A stretch of 64,000 nucleotides of DNA from Methyloceanibacter sp963798815 (GTDB lineage: Bacteria; Pseudomonadota; Alphaproteobacteria; Rhizobiales; Methyloligellaceae), in the NCBI GenBank assembly GCA_963798815.1, contig CAWCUW010000003.1, positions 918,124 to 982,123 on the forward strand. Reading direction: 5' to 3'. The position numbers were made by a program, and so were the translations under genes. This document shows positions 8,359 through 17,100 of this stretch, piece after piece. Numbering within the stretch: position 1 is the first letter of the stretch; each line of letters opens with the position of its first letter. The notes below the pieces were generated by a model, which saw nothing but the letters and a program-made list of their open reading frames with translations, searched no databases and had not been told where the DNA came from.

Positions 8359-8873
8359 GCCAGGTGGCGGGCGGCGAGCGCCTCGTCCTCCAGCTTGATC
8401 TTGACGCCGAGCACCACCCACCACAGCGCCGTCATGATGGCAGCGAGCGCCAGCGCGCCGAAGGCGAGCGGCAACACGAAGGTCTCCACGATCGTCACCG
8501 CGTAGTTGGGATGGGACAGATAGCGATAGGGACCGCTGCTGGCGATCGGCGCTCCGGGCAGGGTGATGATGCGGTGGGTCCAGAACGGCCCGAGGCTGGC
8601 GATCACCCAATAGCGCACGATCTGAAGCGCCACATAATAGGCGATCAGCGGCCAGATGATCGGCGCTTCGGGCGGGATGAGAAAGAACAATCCAGCGATC
8701 CAGGCGAGATGCGTGGCGGCCACGACGGGATAGTAGCTGCTTCCCACCTCGGTCGCCCCCGACGCCAGCAGACGCCGCGTGTTGCGCGCCGAGTGGAGCT
8801 CCTCAAGGCCACGCTGGCCGAGCACGAGTAGGGCGGCGAGCTGTGGGGCGCCGATAAAATCGAGAAGGCTCAT
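8355..8873 (-). CDS. Isoprenylcysteine carboxyl methyltransferase-like membrane enzyme
   Basis: A 172-residue integral membrane protein of the ICMT/YpbQ family. Hydrophobic helices lie at about residues 8-20, 47-65, 70-92 and 120-150. The SAM- and substrate-binding signature is present: RYWVIASLGPFWTHRI, then SSGPYRYLSHPNYAV and the E-T-F segment. YpbQ/BpsB-type members O-methylate alkylpyrones made by a neighbouring type III polyketide synthase, which fits the convergent partner gene that shares its stop codon. The genes are tail to tail and so cannot be one operon, which is less usual for this pair. Confidence 0.85.
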   Translation of the reverse strand: MSLLDFIGAPQLAALLVLGQRGLEELHSARNTRRLLASGATEVGSSYYPVVAATHLAWIAGLFFLIPPEAPIIWPLIAYYVALQIVRYWVIASLGPFWTHRIITLPGAPIASSGPYRYLSHPNYAVTIVETFVLPLAFGALALAAIMTALWWVVLGVKIKLEDEALAARHLA

Positions 8874-8937
8874 GGGCGGCGGACGATCAGCCCAAACTAA
8901 GGCATGGGTTGGTCCGCGTTCGCGGGCAGCGCGTGGG

Positions 8938-11010
8938 CTAGGCCACCTTGGGGCGGGTCTCGGTGGTGTCCTCGGATTCGGGCACGTCGGCGTCGGGCCT
9001 GCCGTAATAGAAGCCCTGCACTTGATCGCAGCCCCACTTCCGCAGCATCGCGGCTTGGCCTTCGGTCTCCACCCCTTCGGCGGTAATGGTCACGTTGAGC
9101 GACTGGCCGAGGCCGACGATGCTCGAGACGATGGCCGAGGTCTGCGGGCTGGTGCCGAGCGTATCGATGAAGGAGCGGTCGATCTTGATCTTCTTGACCG
9201 GGAAGCGGGTGAGGTAGGAAAGGCTCGAATAGCCGGTGCCGAAATCGTCCATGGCGATCGACACGCCGAGCTGGTCGAGGCGGGTGAGGGTATCCAGGAC
9301 CGCGTCGGTGTTTTGCAAGATGATGCCTTCGGTGATCTCGAGCTCGAGCCGCTGCGGCGCAAGCCCGGTCTCGTTCAGCACCCGGCGCACCAGCCCGTAG
9401 ATGTCCTGGGTTTTGAACTGCGCCGGCGAGAGATTGACGGCGAGCTTGGTGTCCTCCGGCCAGGTGGTAGCGTAGGTGCAGGCCGTCTTCAGGATCCACT
9501 CGCCGAGCGGCACGATCAGGCCGGTTTCCTCGGCGATCGGGAGGAAGACGGTGGGCGAGATCTCCCCCTCGGTGGGATGCCACCAGCGCACCAGCGCCTC
9601 GTAGCCGGTGAGCCGGCCATTCACCAGGTCGAACTGGGGCTGATAGTCGAGATAAAGCTGGTTCTTGCGCAGCGCGTTGCGCAGATCGTTCTCCAGCCGG
9701 CGGCGTTTCTGCAGCGCCGCGTCCATCGCCGGCTCGAAGAAGCGGAAGGTGTTGCGGCCATCCTCCTTGGCCCGGTAGAGCGCCAGGTCGGCGTTCTTGA
9801 GCAGTGTTTCGGGCGCCTCGTTGTCGAGCGGGCCGATGGCGATGCCGATCGAGGCCGAGCTCGTCACCTCGTGGCCGTTGACATGATAGGTCTCGCCGAG
9901 CGCGGTGCAGACGCGGCGGGCGAGCCGCATGGCGTCCTCCGGGGCTTCGAGATCCTCCGCGACGATGGCGAACTCGTCGCCGCCCAAGCGGCCGACGAGA
10001 TCGACTTCGCGGGTGCTTTCCTTAAGCCGCGCCGAGACCTCGGCGAGCAACGCATCGCCGGTCGGGTGGCCGAGCGTATCGTTGACGTCCTTGAAGCGGT
10101 CGAGGTCGAGGCAGAACACCGCCATCAGGTAGCCATGCCGCTTGGAGCGCGCGACGGCACGATCGAGATGCTGGCGCAGTTGAAGCCGGTTGGGCAGGCC
10201 GGTGAGCGAATCGTGCATGGCGAGGTAGCGAATCTGGTCCTCGGCGAGCCAGCGCTCGCGGATGCGTCGGGAGGCGATCGCGGCGGGCACGGAGAAGCCC
10301 ATGACGATCAACAGGCTGGTCGTCAGCGTGACCACTGTCAGCGCGAGATTGGTCAGCCCGGCGGCCGCGGTCTGGTCAACCGTGAAGGCATAAATGCGGG
10401 TGAGCTTGCCGTTGTCCATCGCCGGGACGAAGGCGAGGCGGACATGATTGTCGCCGGGCGATGCCGCCACCACGGCGTCGTCGCGCACGGACCGCGCCAG
10501 CGCGTCCTTGTTGTCGTCTTGACCTAGCACTGCCGCGAGAGTGGCAGGCGTGAGCTTGCCGCCGACGGCGAGCGGAGTCTGATCGGGAGCGAGCACGGCG
10601 AAACCCTGCAGCTGGCTCACGAAGTCGCTCTGTGAACTGTACATGTGGCTCAAGGCCCAGCCGGTGGTCAGCCGGTCGATCTGCTCGATGAGGGGAAAGT
10701 CGTCCTTGGCGGTCGAGCTCGAGGGGAGCGTCGCGGGCACGCCGGCTTGGTTGGCGAAGGCCTGAGCATTCAGCACGTCGACGCTCTGATCGAGAAGCTG
10801 CGGCGCGTGCGGCCCCTGCTCGGCGAGACTCTTGTTGATCTGTCCCGCCCAGCTCAACGCGGCTTCGCGCGCATCTCTGCCGAGCACGTAGTCGATGGTC
10901 GATCGCCCAGAGAGAACCCCGGCAATGACGGTGAGCAAACCGAGCAGCACGAGACCGGTCATCACCAGCCGGTCGCGAGTCCCGACTTCAGCCATTGCAC
11001 GCTCTCCCAT
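8938..11010 (-). CDS. Membrane GGDEF-EAL cyclic-di-GMP enzyme
   Basis: A 690-residue protein with an N-terminal helix (VMTGLVLLGLLTVIAGVL), a periplasmic sensor region of about 200 residues, a second helix (about 225-255), a GGDEF domain and an EAL domain. The diguanylate cyclase motif GGDEF is exact at residues 343-347, with an R-E-V-D inhibitory I-site five residues before it. The phosphodiesterase motif E-A-L (471-473) and the supporting LEITEG, DDFGTGYSSL, KIDRSF and AEGVET motifs are intact. Both activities could therefore operate, and the net effect on c-di-GMP cannot be predicted. The sensed signal is unknown; the periplasmic region is not a family I recognise. Confidence 0.93.
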   Translation of the reverse strand: MGERAMAEVGTRDRLVMTGLVLLGLLTVIAGVLSGRSTIDYVLGRDAREAALSWAGQINKSLAEQGPHAPQLLDQSVDVLNAQAFANQAGVPATLPSSSTAKDDFPLIEQIDRLTTGWALSHMYSSQSDFVSQLQGFAVLAPDQTPLAVGGKLTPATLAAVLGQDDNKDALARSVRDDAVVAASPGDNHVRLAFVPAMDNGKLTRIYAFTVDQTAAAGLTNLALTVVTLTTSLLIVMGFSVPAAIASRRIRERWLAEDQIRYLAMHDSLTGLPNRLQLRQHLDRAVARSKRHGYLMAVFCLDLDRFKDVNDTLGHPTGDALLAEVSARLKESTREVDLVGRLGGDEFAIVAEDLEAPEDAMRLARRVCTALGETYHVNGHEVTSSASIGIAIGPLDNEAPETLLKNADLALYRAKEDGRNTFRFFEPAMDAALQKRRRLENDLRNALRKNQLYLDYQPQFDLVNGRLTGYEALVRWWHPTEGEISPTVFLPIAEETGLIVPLGEWILKTACTYATTWPEDTKLAVNLSPAQFKTQDIYGLVRRVLNETGLAPQRLELEITEGIILQNTDAVLDTLTRLDQLGVSIAMDDFGTGYSSLSYLTRFPVKKIKIDRSFIDTLGTSPQTSAIVSSIVGLGQSLNVTITAEGVETEGQAAMLRKWGCDQVQGFYYGRPDADVPESEDTTETRPKVA

Positions 11011-11104
11011 GGTGCCTCCCCCGCGAAATCTCGAATGGAGGCTTATAGGCGAGCGGCGTTAAGGGCTGGCCAACGTTTGCGGTAAACGCAACCTTAATGG
11101 GGCG

Positions 11105-11611
11105 TCACGTCCAGGCGAACGCCACCTTGCGCAGCGAGATGTCGCCGAAACTCTCGGCGCCCTCGGCGACCGGCTTGCCGCCGAGTCGCAGGTAGAAACC
11201 GCAGGCAGCGTCGTTATCGGCGAGCGCCCAGATCAGGAGACCCTTCAGCCTGAGCTCGGCGAGCCGCGCGCGCGCGCCATCGAACAGCTTCTCGCCGAGG
11301 CCGAGGCCTTGATAGATCGGATGTAAGTAGAGCTCGAAGATCTCGCCCTGGAACGGCGCGCGACCGAGACGGCAGCGGCCGTAGGTCGCATAACCCGCGG
11401 CCTCGCCGCCGAAGTCGAGCACGAGCAGCGGCGTGCGCTTTCTCAGCGCGCTCTCCCACCAGCGAAGCCCGCGCCGCGCGAGCATGCGTTGCAGTGAGAT
11501 GTGCGGGATGATGCCCTGATACGCGCTGCGCCAGGCTTCCTCATAGGCGGCGGCCAGCGCCGTGGCATCTTTCAATCGCGCTGGCCTGATATGAGCGACG
11601 TCGACGGGCAT
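11105..11611 (-). CDS. GNAT family N-acetyltransferase
   Basis: A 168-residue acetyl-CoA-dependent acetyltransferase. The N-terminal I-R-P-A-R-L-K-D-A-x-x-L-A segment and the acetyl-CoA motif A (YLHPIYQGLGLGEKLF, with the Q/R-x-x-G-x-G/A-type loop) define it, followed by A-D-N-D-A-A-C-G-F-Y-x-R-L-G-G, the usual last helix-strand of the fold. The substrate is unknown. It follows the small PepSY-like gene on the same strand, but a strong hairpin (11681-11716) separates them. Confidence 0.86.
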   Translation of the reverse strand: MPVDVAHIRPARLKDATALAAAYEEAWRSAYQGIIPHISLQRMLARRGLRWWESALRKRTPLLVLDFGGEAAGYATYGRCRLGRAPFQGEIFELYLHPIYQGLGLGEKLFDGARARLAELRLKGLLIWALADNDAACGFYLRLGGKPVAEGAESFGDISLRKVAFAWT

Positions 11612-11680
11612 GACCGCAGCCTAGCGCAGGATGGCAGCGCTCGGCAAAGGGGTCCGCGGAATTTTCCCGGACGAGATGCG

Positions 11681-11716
11681 CAAAAGGCGAGTCGGGCTCG
11701 GCCGGCTCGCCTTTTG
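11681..11716. terminator. Hairpin terminator, probably bidirectional
   Basis: CAAAAGGCGAG (11681-11691) and CTCGCCTTTTG (11706-11716) form a perfect 11-bp stem with a 14-base loop. The stem ends in A-T pairs, so each strand carries a short T-run. It would end the minus-strand transcript of the small exported protein gene (11755-12021) before the GNAT gene. Confidence 0.6.
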
Positions 11717-11754
11717 GTTGCCACTAACGCCGCGCGATGCGGCGCGTGCGTCGG

Positions 11755-12021
11755 TTAGTAACGGGAGATAAGGATGACGGTGTAATCCTTGTCGAGCTTG
11801 ATATCCATCGTGCCCATCGCGCACTTGGCGTCGTCGATCTCGTAGACGCCCTGCTCTTCTTTCTTCAACTCCTCATATCCCTTGCAGCCGAGTGTGGAGA
11901 GAACGCCCTCGATCTTCTCGACCTCGGCGGCGGGCACCTTGTCGTCATCGTCGTCCTTGGCGTAGGCACCCGTCGTGGCGATTAGCGCCAAAGCGAGCGA
12001 TAAACCGACAGCTTTAAGCAT
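11755..12021 (-). CDS. Small exported PepSY-like protein
   Basis: An 88-residue protein with a signal peptide (LKAVGLSLALALIATTGAYA) and a compact acidic and lysine-rich mature part (about 67 residues) ending in KLDKDYTVILISRY. Small exported proteins with this start and a V-E-K-I-E-G-V-L-x-x-x-G-C pattern resemble PepSY-type domains, but the match is by eye only. The ATG at 12021 is chosen because GGAGGA lies just upstream on the minus strand; the longer frame from 12075 would place charged residues before the signal peptide. Two cysteines could form a disulfide. Confidence 0.6.
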   Translation of the reverse strand: MLKAVGLSLALALIATTGAYAKDDDDDKVPAAEVEKIEGVLSTLGCKGYEELKKEEQGVYEIDDAKCAMGTMDIKLDKDYTVILISRY

Positions 12022-12177
12022 ATGAAGTCCTCCGGATGAGACTAATTTACGCCGGCGACTGCCGGCGTGGCGCAAAATTACCTGCGCAGCTCAAAGACAA
12101 TGTTGGGATGGATCAAAAGATGCAGGCCAATACTGGAAAAATGCTATGCCGAGTGAGGGTAATATTTGCCGGGAAGA

Positions 12178-14007
12178 CTAGGCAACATCCTCGGCAAGGC
12201 GCTGGCGCTCGGCCTTTTTGCGGTCATTCGGATCGAGATGGCGCTTACGCAAACGGATGGATTTCGGCGTGACCTCGACCAACTCATCGTCCTGGATATA
12301 AGCCAGCGCGCGCTCCAGCGTCATGCGCAAGGGCGGCGTGAGCCTGACCGCCTCGTCCTTGGAAGTGGTGCGGATATTGGTGAGCTTCTTGCCCTTGAGC
12401 ACGTTCACTTCGAGGTCGTTGTCGCGGGTGTGCTCACCGACGATCATGCCACGATATACTTTCCAGCCGGGCTCGATCATCATCGGCCCGCGATCCTCGA
12501 GATTCCACAAGGCATAGGCCACCGCCTCGCCAGCGTCGGTGGAAATGAGCACCCCGGCGCGCCGTCCCTGGATCGGACCCTTATGCGGCGCGTATTCGTG
12601 AAACAGGCGGTTCATGATGCCGGTGCCGCGCGTGTCGGTGAGGAGCTCGCCCTGATAGCCGATCAGCCCGCGGGTCGGCGCGTAGAAAACGAGGCGCTGG
12701 CGGCCGCCGCCGGAGGGGCGCATCTCCACCAGCTCGGCCTTGCGCTCGGAAAGCTTCTGCACGACGATGCCGGAATGCTCCTCGTCGAGGTCGATCACCA
12801 CTTCCTCGATCGGCTCGAGCAGCATGCCGTCGGGGGCGCGCCGGAACAGCACCTTGGGGCGCGACACGGATAGCTCGAAGCCCTCCCGGCGCATGGTCTC
12901 GATCAAAATGCCAAGCTGGAGCTCGCCGCGGCCGGCGACCTCCATCGAATCGCGTTCATCCGATTCCGTGACCCGCAGCGCGACATTGCCCTCGCCCTCG
13001 CGCAACAGGCGGTCGCGAATCATGCGGCTCGTCACTTTGGTGCCTTCGGTGCCGGCAAGCGGCGAATCGTTGACGCGGAAGGTCATGGACAGAGTGGGCG
13101 GATCGATCGGCTGCGCCGGCAACGGCAGATTGATCTCCGGGTCGCAGATCGTATGGGAAGCCGTGGCGTTGGGCAGGCCGGCGAGGGAGACGATGTCGCC
13201 GGCGGTGGCCTCGTCGAGACCGACCCGCTCGAGCCCGCGGAAGGCGAGCACTTTCGTCACCCGGCCCTGCTCGACCAGCTTGCCGGTGTGGTCGAGCACC
13301 TTCACCGCCTGGTTCGGCGCGATCGAGCCGGAGGTGATACGCCCGGTGACGATCCGGCCAAGATACGGATTTGCTTCGAGAATCGTCCCGAGCAGGCGGA
13401 ACCGACCCTCCTCGATCTTGGGCGGGGCGACATGCGTCAGCACCAGGTCGAACAGCATTTGCATGCCGAGATTTTTCGGGCCCTCGGCACTGGCCGCCAT
13501 CCAACCCTCTTTGGCCGAGCCGTACAGAATCGGAAAGTCGAGCTGCTCGTCGGAGGCATCGAGCGCGGCGAACAGATCGAACACCTCGTTCACCACCTCC
13601 GCCGGGCGCGCGTCGGGGCGATCGACCTTGTTGATCACCACGATCGGCTTCAGCCCCATCTTCAGCGCCTTGGAGACGACGAACTTGGTCTGGGGCAGGG
13701 GACCTTCGGCCGCGTCGACCAGCACCAGCGCGCCGTCGACCATGTTCAGAATGCGCTCGACCTCGCCGCCGAAATCTGCGTGGCCCGGCGTATCGACGAT
13801 ATTGATGCGGGTGCCCTGCCAGAGGATCGAGGTGACCTTGGCGAGAATGGTGATGCCGCGCTCGCGCTCGAGGTCGTTGGAATCCATCGCGCGTTCGGCC
13901 ACCCGCTGGTTGTCACGGAACGAGCCGGATTGCTGCAGCAGGCGGTCGACCAGCGTGGTCTTGCCATGGTCGACATGGGCAATGATGGCGATATTGCGAA
14001 GTTGCAT
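12178..14007 (-). CDS. typA: Ribosome-associated translational GTPase TypA/BipA
   Basis: A 609-residue GTPase of the elongation-factor family, involved in ribosome assembly and stress adaptation. The G1 motif AHVDHGKTTL, G3 DTPGHADFGGEV and G4 NKVDRPDA are intact, followed by the beta-barrel domain, two EF-G-like alpha/beta domains and the TypA-specific C-terminal domain (PGWKVYRGMIVGEH, NVLKGKKLTNIRTT, LTPPLRMTLE). Length is normal and the frame is uninterrupted. It is followed on the same strand by the small PepSY-like gene, 156 bases away. Confidence 0.97.
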   Translation of the reverse strand: MQLRNIAIIAHVDHGKTTLVDRLLQQSGSFRDNQRVAERAMDSNDLERERGITILAKVTSILWQGTRINIVDTPGHADFGGEVERILNMVDGALVLVDAAEGPLPQTKFVVSKALKMGLKPIVVINKVDRPDARPAEVVNEVFDLFAALDASDEQLDFPILYGSAKEGWMAASAEGPKNLGMQMLFDLVLTHVAPPKIEEGRFRLLGTILEANPYLGRIVTGRITSGSIAPNQAVKVLDHTGKLVEQGRVTKVLAFRGLERVGLDEATAGDIVSLAGLPNATASHTICDPEINLPLPAQPIDPPTLSMTFRVNDSPLAGTEGTKVTSRMIRDRLLREGEGNVALRVTESDERDSMEVAGRGELQLGILIETMRREGFELSVSRPKVLFRRAPDGMLLEPIEEVVIDLDEEHSGIVVQKLSERKAELVEMRPSGGGRQRLVFYAPTRGLIGYQGELLTDTRGTGIMNRLFHEYAPHKGPIQGRRAGVLISTDAGEAVAYALWNLEDRGPMMIEPGWKVYRGMIVGEHTRDNDLEVNVLKGKKLTNIRTTSKDEAVRLTPPLRMTLERALAYIQDDELVEVTPKSIRLRKRHLDPNDRKKAERQRLAEDVA

Positions 14008-14024
14008 GGGGGCCTAATGCTAAA

Positions 14025-14045
14025 CGCGGGCCAAAGAGGCCCGCG
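14025..14045 (-). terminator. Hairpin after the STAND-TPR gene
   Basis: CGCGGGCC and GGCCCGCG form a perfect 8-bp stem with a 5-base loop, about 90 bases beyond the STAND-TPR stop on the minus strand and just before typA. Only three T residues follow on that strand, so it may be a weak intrinsic terminator or a pause hairpin. Confidence 0.45.
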
Positions 14046-14135
14046 CTTCCTATGGCGGGGATATATAGATGGTATGACGGCGGCGCAATGGCGGGGTGTC
14101 GCGGGTGGGCGCGGCGCGGCTCAATTTGGCGATTC

Positions 14136-17100
14136 TTAGTGGTTTGCCGCGCCGGCTTCCTGGGAGCCGTTGCGGAGGGTGAGGAACGATTCGCTCCAGC
14201 CCTTCTGATCGTCGTTCAGTTTACCGTCGGCGTCGAGCCGCGCCAGGATCTGCAAACCCTCGTCGATGACGGCGTCCTTCTGCTCGGCCACCGCCACTGT
14301 AGCGATCTTGTAGAGACCGACCACGAGATCGGTCTGCGCCTCGGCGTTTTGCTTGCGCAGCTCGGCGAGCTCGCGCGACAGCGCGAGCCGCTCCTCGAAG
14401 GCGGCAAGGCCGCCGGGAACATCGCCCAGCGCGATTTTCGCATCGCCGACGCGATTGAGGGAGAACATCACGTCGCGCTGATATTGATAGTTGCCCTTGT
14501 TGGCATCGGCGATCTGCTTTCTGGTGCCGAGGCCCTCCTCGAAGGCAGCGAGCGCGCCCTTGGCATCGCCGGCTTTCAGTTTTGTGTCGCCCACCTTATC
14601 GAGGCTCAGGGCCAGATCACGCGCCACCCGCGGGTTTGCCGCATCCTTCTCCACGAGTTGGCGGGCGATGCCGAGCCCCTCGTCGTAATCGGCCAGGGCC
14701 CCGCTCGTGTCGTTCAAGTCGAAGCGCATGTCGCCCACCTTGTTCAGGCTGAACATGACCTCGCGCCTGCGCTGCAAGTTGCTGGCTTCGGCGTCGGCGA
14801 CGCTGCGATCGATCGACAGCATCTCTTCATAGGCTTGCAGAGCACCTTGCTTGTCGCCAGTGTTCGACTTGATATTACCGAGACGTTCGAGGCTGATCGA
14901 GACGTCGCGCTGCCAGTCGATATTGTCGGGTGCGGTGAGGACGATGTGGCGGGCGATATTGAGGCTCTCGTCCACGGCCGCGAGCGCGCCGTCGCTGTCG
15001 TTGGCGGCGAGCTTGACGTCGGCGATCTTGTTGAGATCGATCGACACGACACGCTGGCGCTTGGTATCGCCGATGTCGGCGGCGGCGACCTCGCGGTCCA
15101 GCCCGAGCATCTCCTCGTAGGCGGCGAGCGCGCCGGCCGTGTCGCCGGTGTCGCGCTTGATGTCTCCCACCTTCTCGATGACGAAGGAGAGCCCCTGCTT
15201 GCGCTGCTCGTTGCTGCGGTCAGCCTCGAACAGGACGCGGCGAATGCCGAGGCTCTCCTCGTAAAGGGCGAGCGCGCCGGCCGTGTCGCCGGAGTCGAAT
15301 TTCATCTTGGCGATCTTTTCCAGGCTGATCGACACGTCGCGTTGGCGGTCGGGGATGTCGGGGTTGGCGGCGGCGAGCGCGCGATCGTTGGCGAGCATCT
15401 CCTCATAGGCGGCGTTGGCGCCCGCATCGTCGTTGGCGGCGAGCTTGAGATCGCCGATCTTTTCCAGCGTGATGGAGACGTTCTGCCGCCATTTGGTGCC
15501 GGTCTTCTCCGCCTGGGCGAGGCGGCGGCGAATGGCCAGGCTTTCCTCGTAACCGGCCAGTGCGCCGGCCGAGTCGCCCGAGTTGAGTTTGATCGAGGCG
15601 ATGTTCTCGAGCAGCGTCGACACATCGGCCTGATAGGCGCCACCCTTGTCGGCCTCCGCCAAGCGCCGCGCCAGCACCAACCCCTGTTCGTAGGCGGCAA
15701 GCGCGCCCGCGCTGTCATTGTTCAGCAGGCCGTCGCCGATCTGCCGGCGGGCGTCCATGCTGGCCACATAGGCGGCGAGCGAGCCGGCCCGGTCGCCGGA
15801 ATCGCGCTTGAGATCGCCGATCCGCTCTTGTGCCGTGGCGATCTCGGCCTGCATGGGAAGGTTGTTGGCGTCGGTCTCGGTCAATTTCTGGCGGATGCCG
15901 ACGCCTTCATCGAAGGCGGCCAGCGCTCCGCTTGAGTCTTTGGCGGCGGCGCGCGCCTCGCCCACCTTGCTCAAATAGATGGCGAGGTTCCGCTTCAGCT
16001 GATCCTTGGCAGGATCCATCGTCACGATGTCGCGCGCTATAGTCAGCATCTCCTCGTAGGCCTTCAGCGCACCGTCGAAATCGCTGGCACCGCGCTTGAG
16101 GTCGCCAATCTTCTCGAGATTGAGCGCGACATCCTGCTGCCGCTGCACCGTCTTCTCGGCCTCGGCGAGGCCGCGACGGACGACAAGTCCCTCTTCGTAC
16201 AGGGCCTGCGCGGCCGCCGCGTCGCCGAGCGCCAGCTTGCCGTCGCCAACCCGGTTGAGGCTGATCGACATGTTGCGCTTCCATTGGGCGTTGGTGGCAT
16301 CGTTGGCGACCATGGTGCGGTCGAGCCCAAGCATCTCCTCGTAGAGCTTGAGCGCGCCCTCCTTGTCGCCGGCGGCGAGCTTGAGGTCGCCGATGGTCTC
16401 CAGATTTTCGGCCACGTCGATCTGCCACTTGGTGAGGTCGGTCTGCGGCAGCGCGCGGCGTATTTTCAGAACTCTCCTCCAGGGCGGCGAGCGCGCCGTC
16501 ACGGTCGCCCAGGTCGCGCTTCACCCCGCCGATCTTGGTCAGATTCAGAGCGAGCTCGCGCTGGGTGTCGAGCCCGGGGTTGGCGTCGGCGAAACCGCGG
16601 GCAATGGCGAGAGCGTCTTCGAAGGCGGCGAGCGCGCCCTGGTTGTCGTTCGACGAGCGCTTCAGGTCGCCGAGTTCTTGCCAGCACATAGGCCTCGTCG
16701 GAGCGCCATTGCTCGTTGCTCGGTTCGGCTGCGGCGAGCCGCCGCCGGATAGTGAGGCTTTCCTCGTAGCTGGCAAGCGCGCCTTGGGTGTCGCCCGAAT
16801 CCCGCTTCACATCGCCGGCGCGATTGAGGCTGATGGAGAGATCGCGCTGCCAGACCAGGTTGTCGGCGTTGCTCTTGACGAGCTCGCGGGCGATGGCAAC
16901 GCCTTGCTCGTAGGCCGCAAGCGCATTCGGCTTGTCGCCGGCATTGAGCAGCGCGTCGCCGATGCCGCTCAAGGTGGCGGCGATGTCGCGCTTCAGATCG
17001 GTGTTGCCGGTGTCCGCCGCGGCGAGCTGCTGGCGGATGGCGAGGCTTTCCCGATAGGCCGCGAGGGCCCCGTCATTGTCGCCGGAGTCGAGCTTGGTGT

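Noticed and set aside
8779..10527. A 582-codon plus-strand frame opposite the GGDEF-EAL gene
   Set aside because: The minus-strand frame has all catalytic motifs; the opposite frame is a composition shadow.
12047..12066. Hairpin ACGCCGGC/GCCGGCGT as a typA terminator
   Set aside because: It is perfect (8 bp, 4-base loop), but no T-run follows on the minus strand and it lies close to the next gene's start, so a leader hairpin is as likely.
14052..15935. A 627-codon open frame on the plus strand opposite the STAND TPR repeats
   Set aside because: It mirrors the 144-bp repeat of the real minus-strand gene, has no ribosome-binding site and no recognisable domain. In GC-rich DNA such antisense frames are common.
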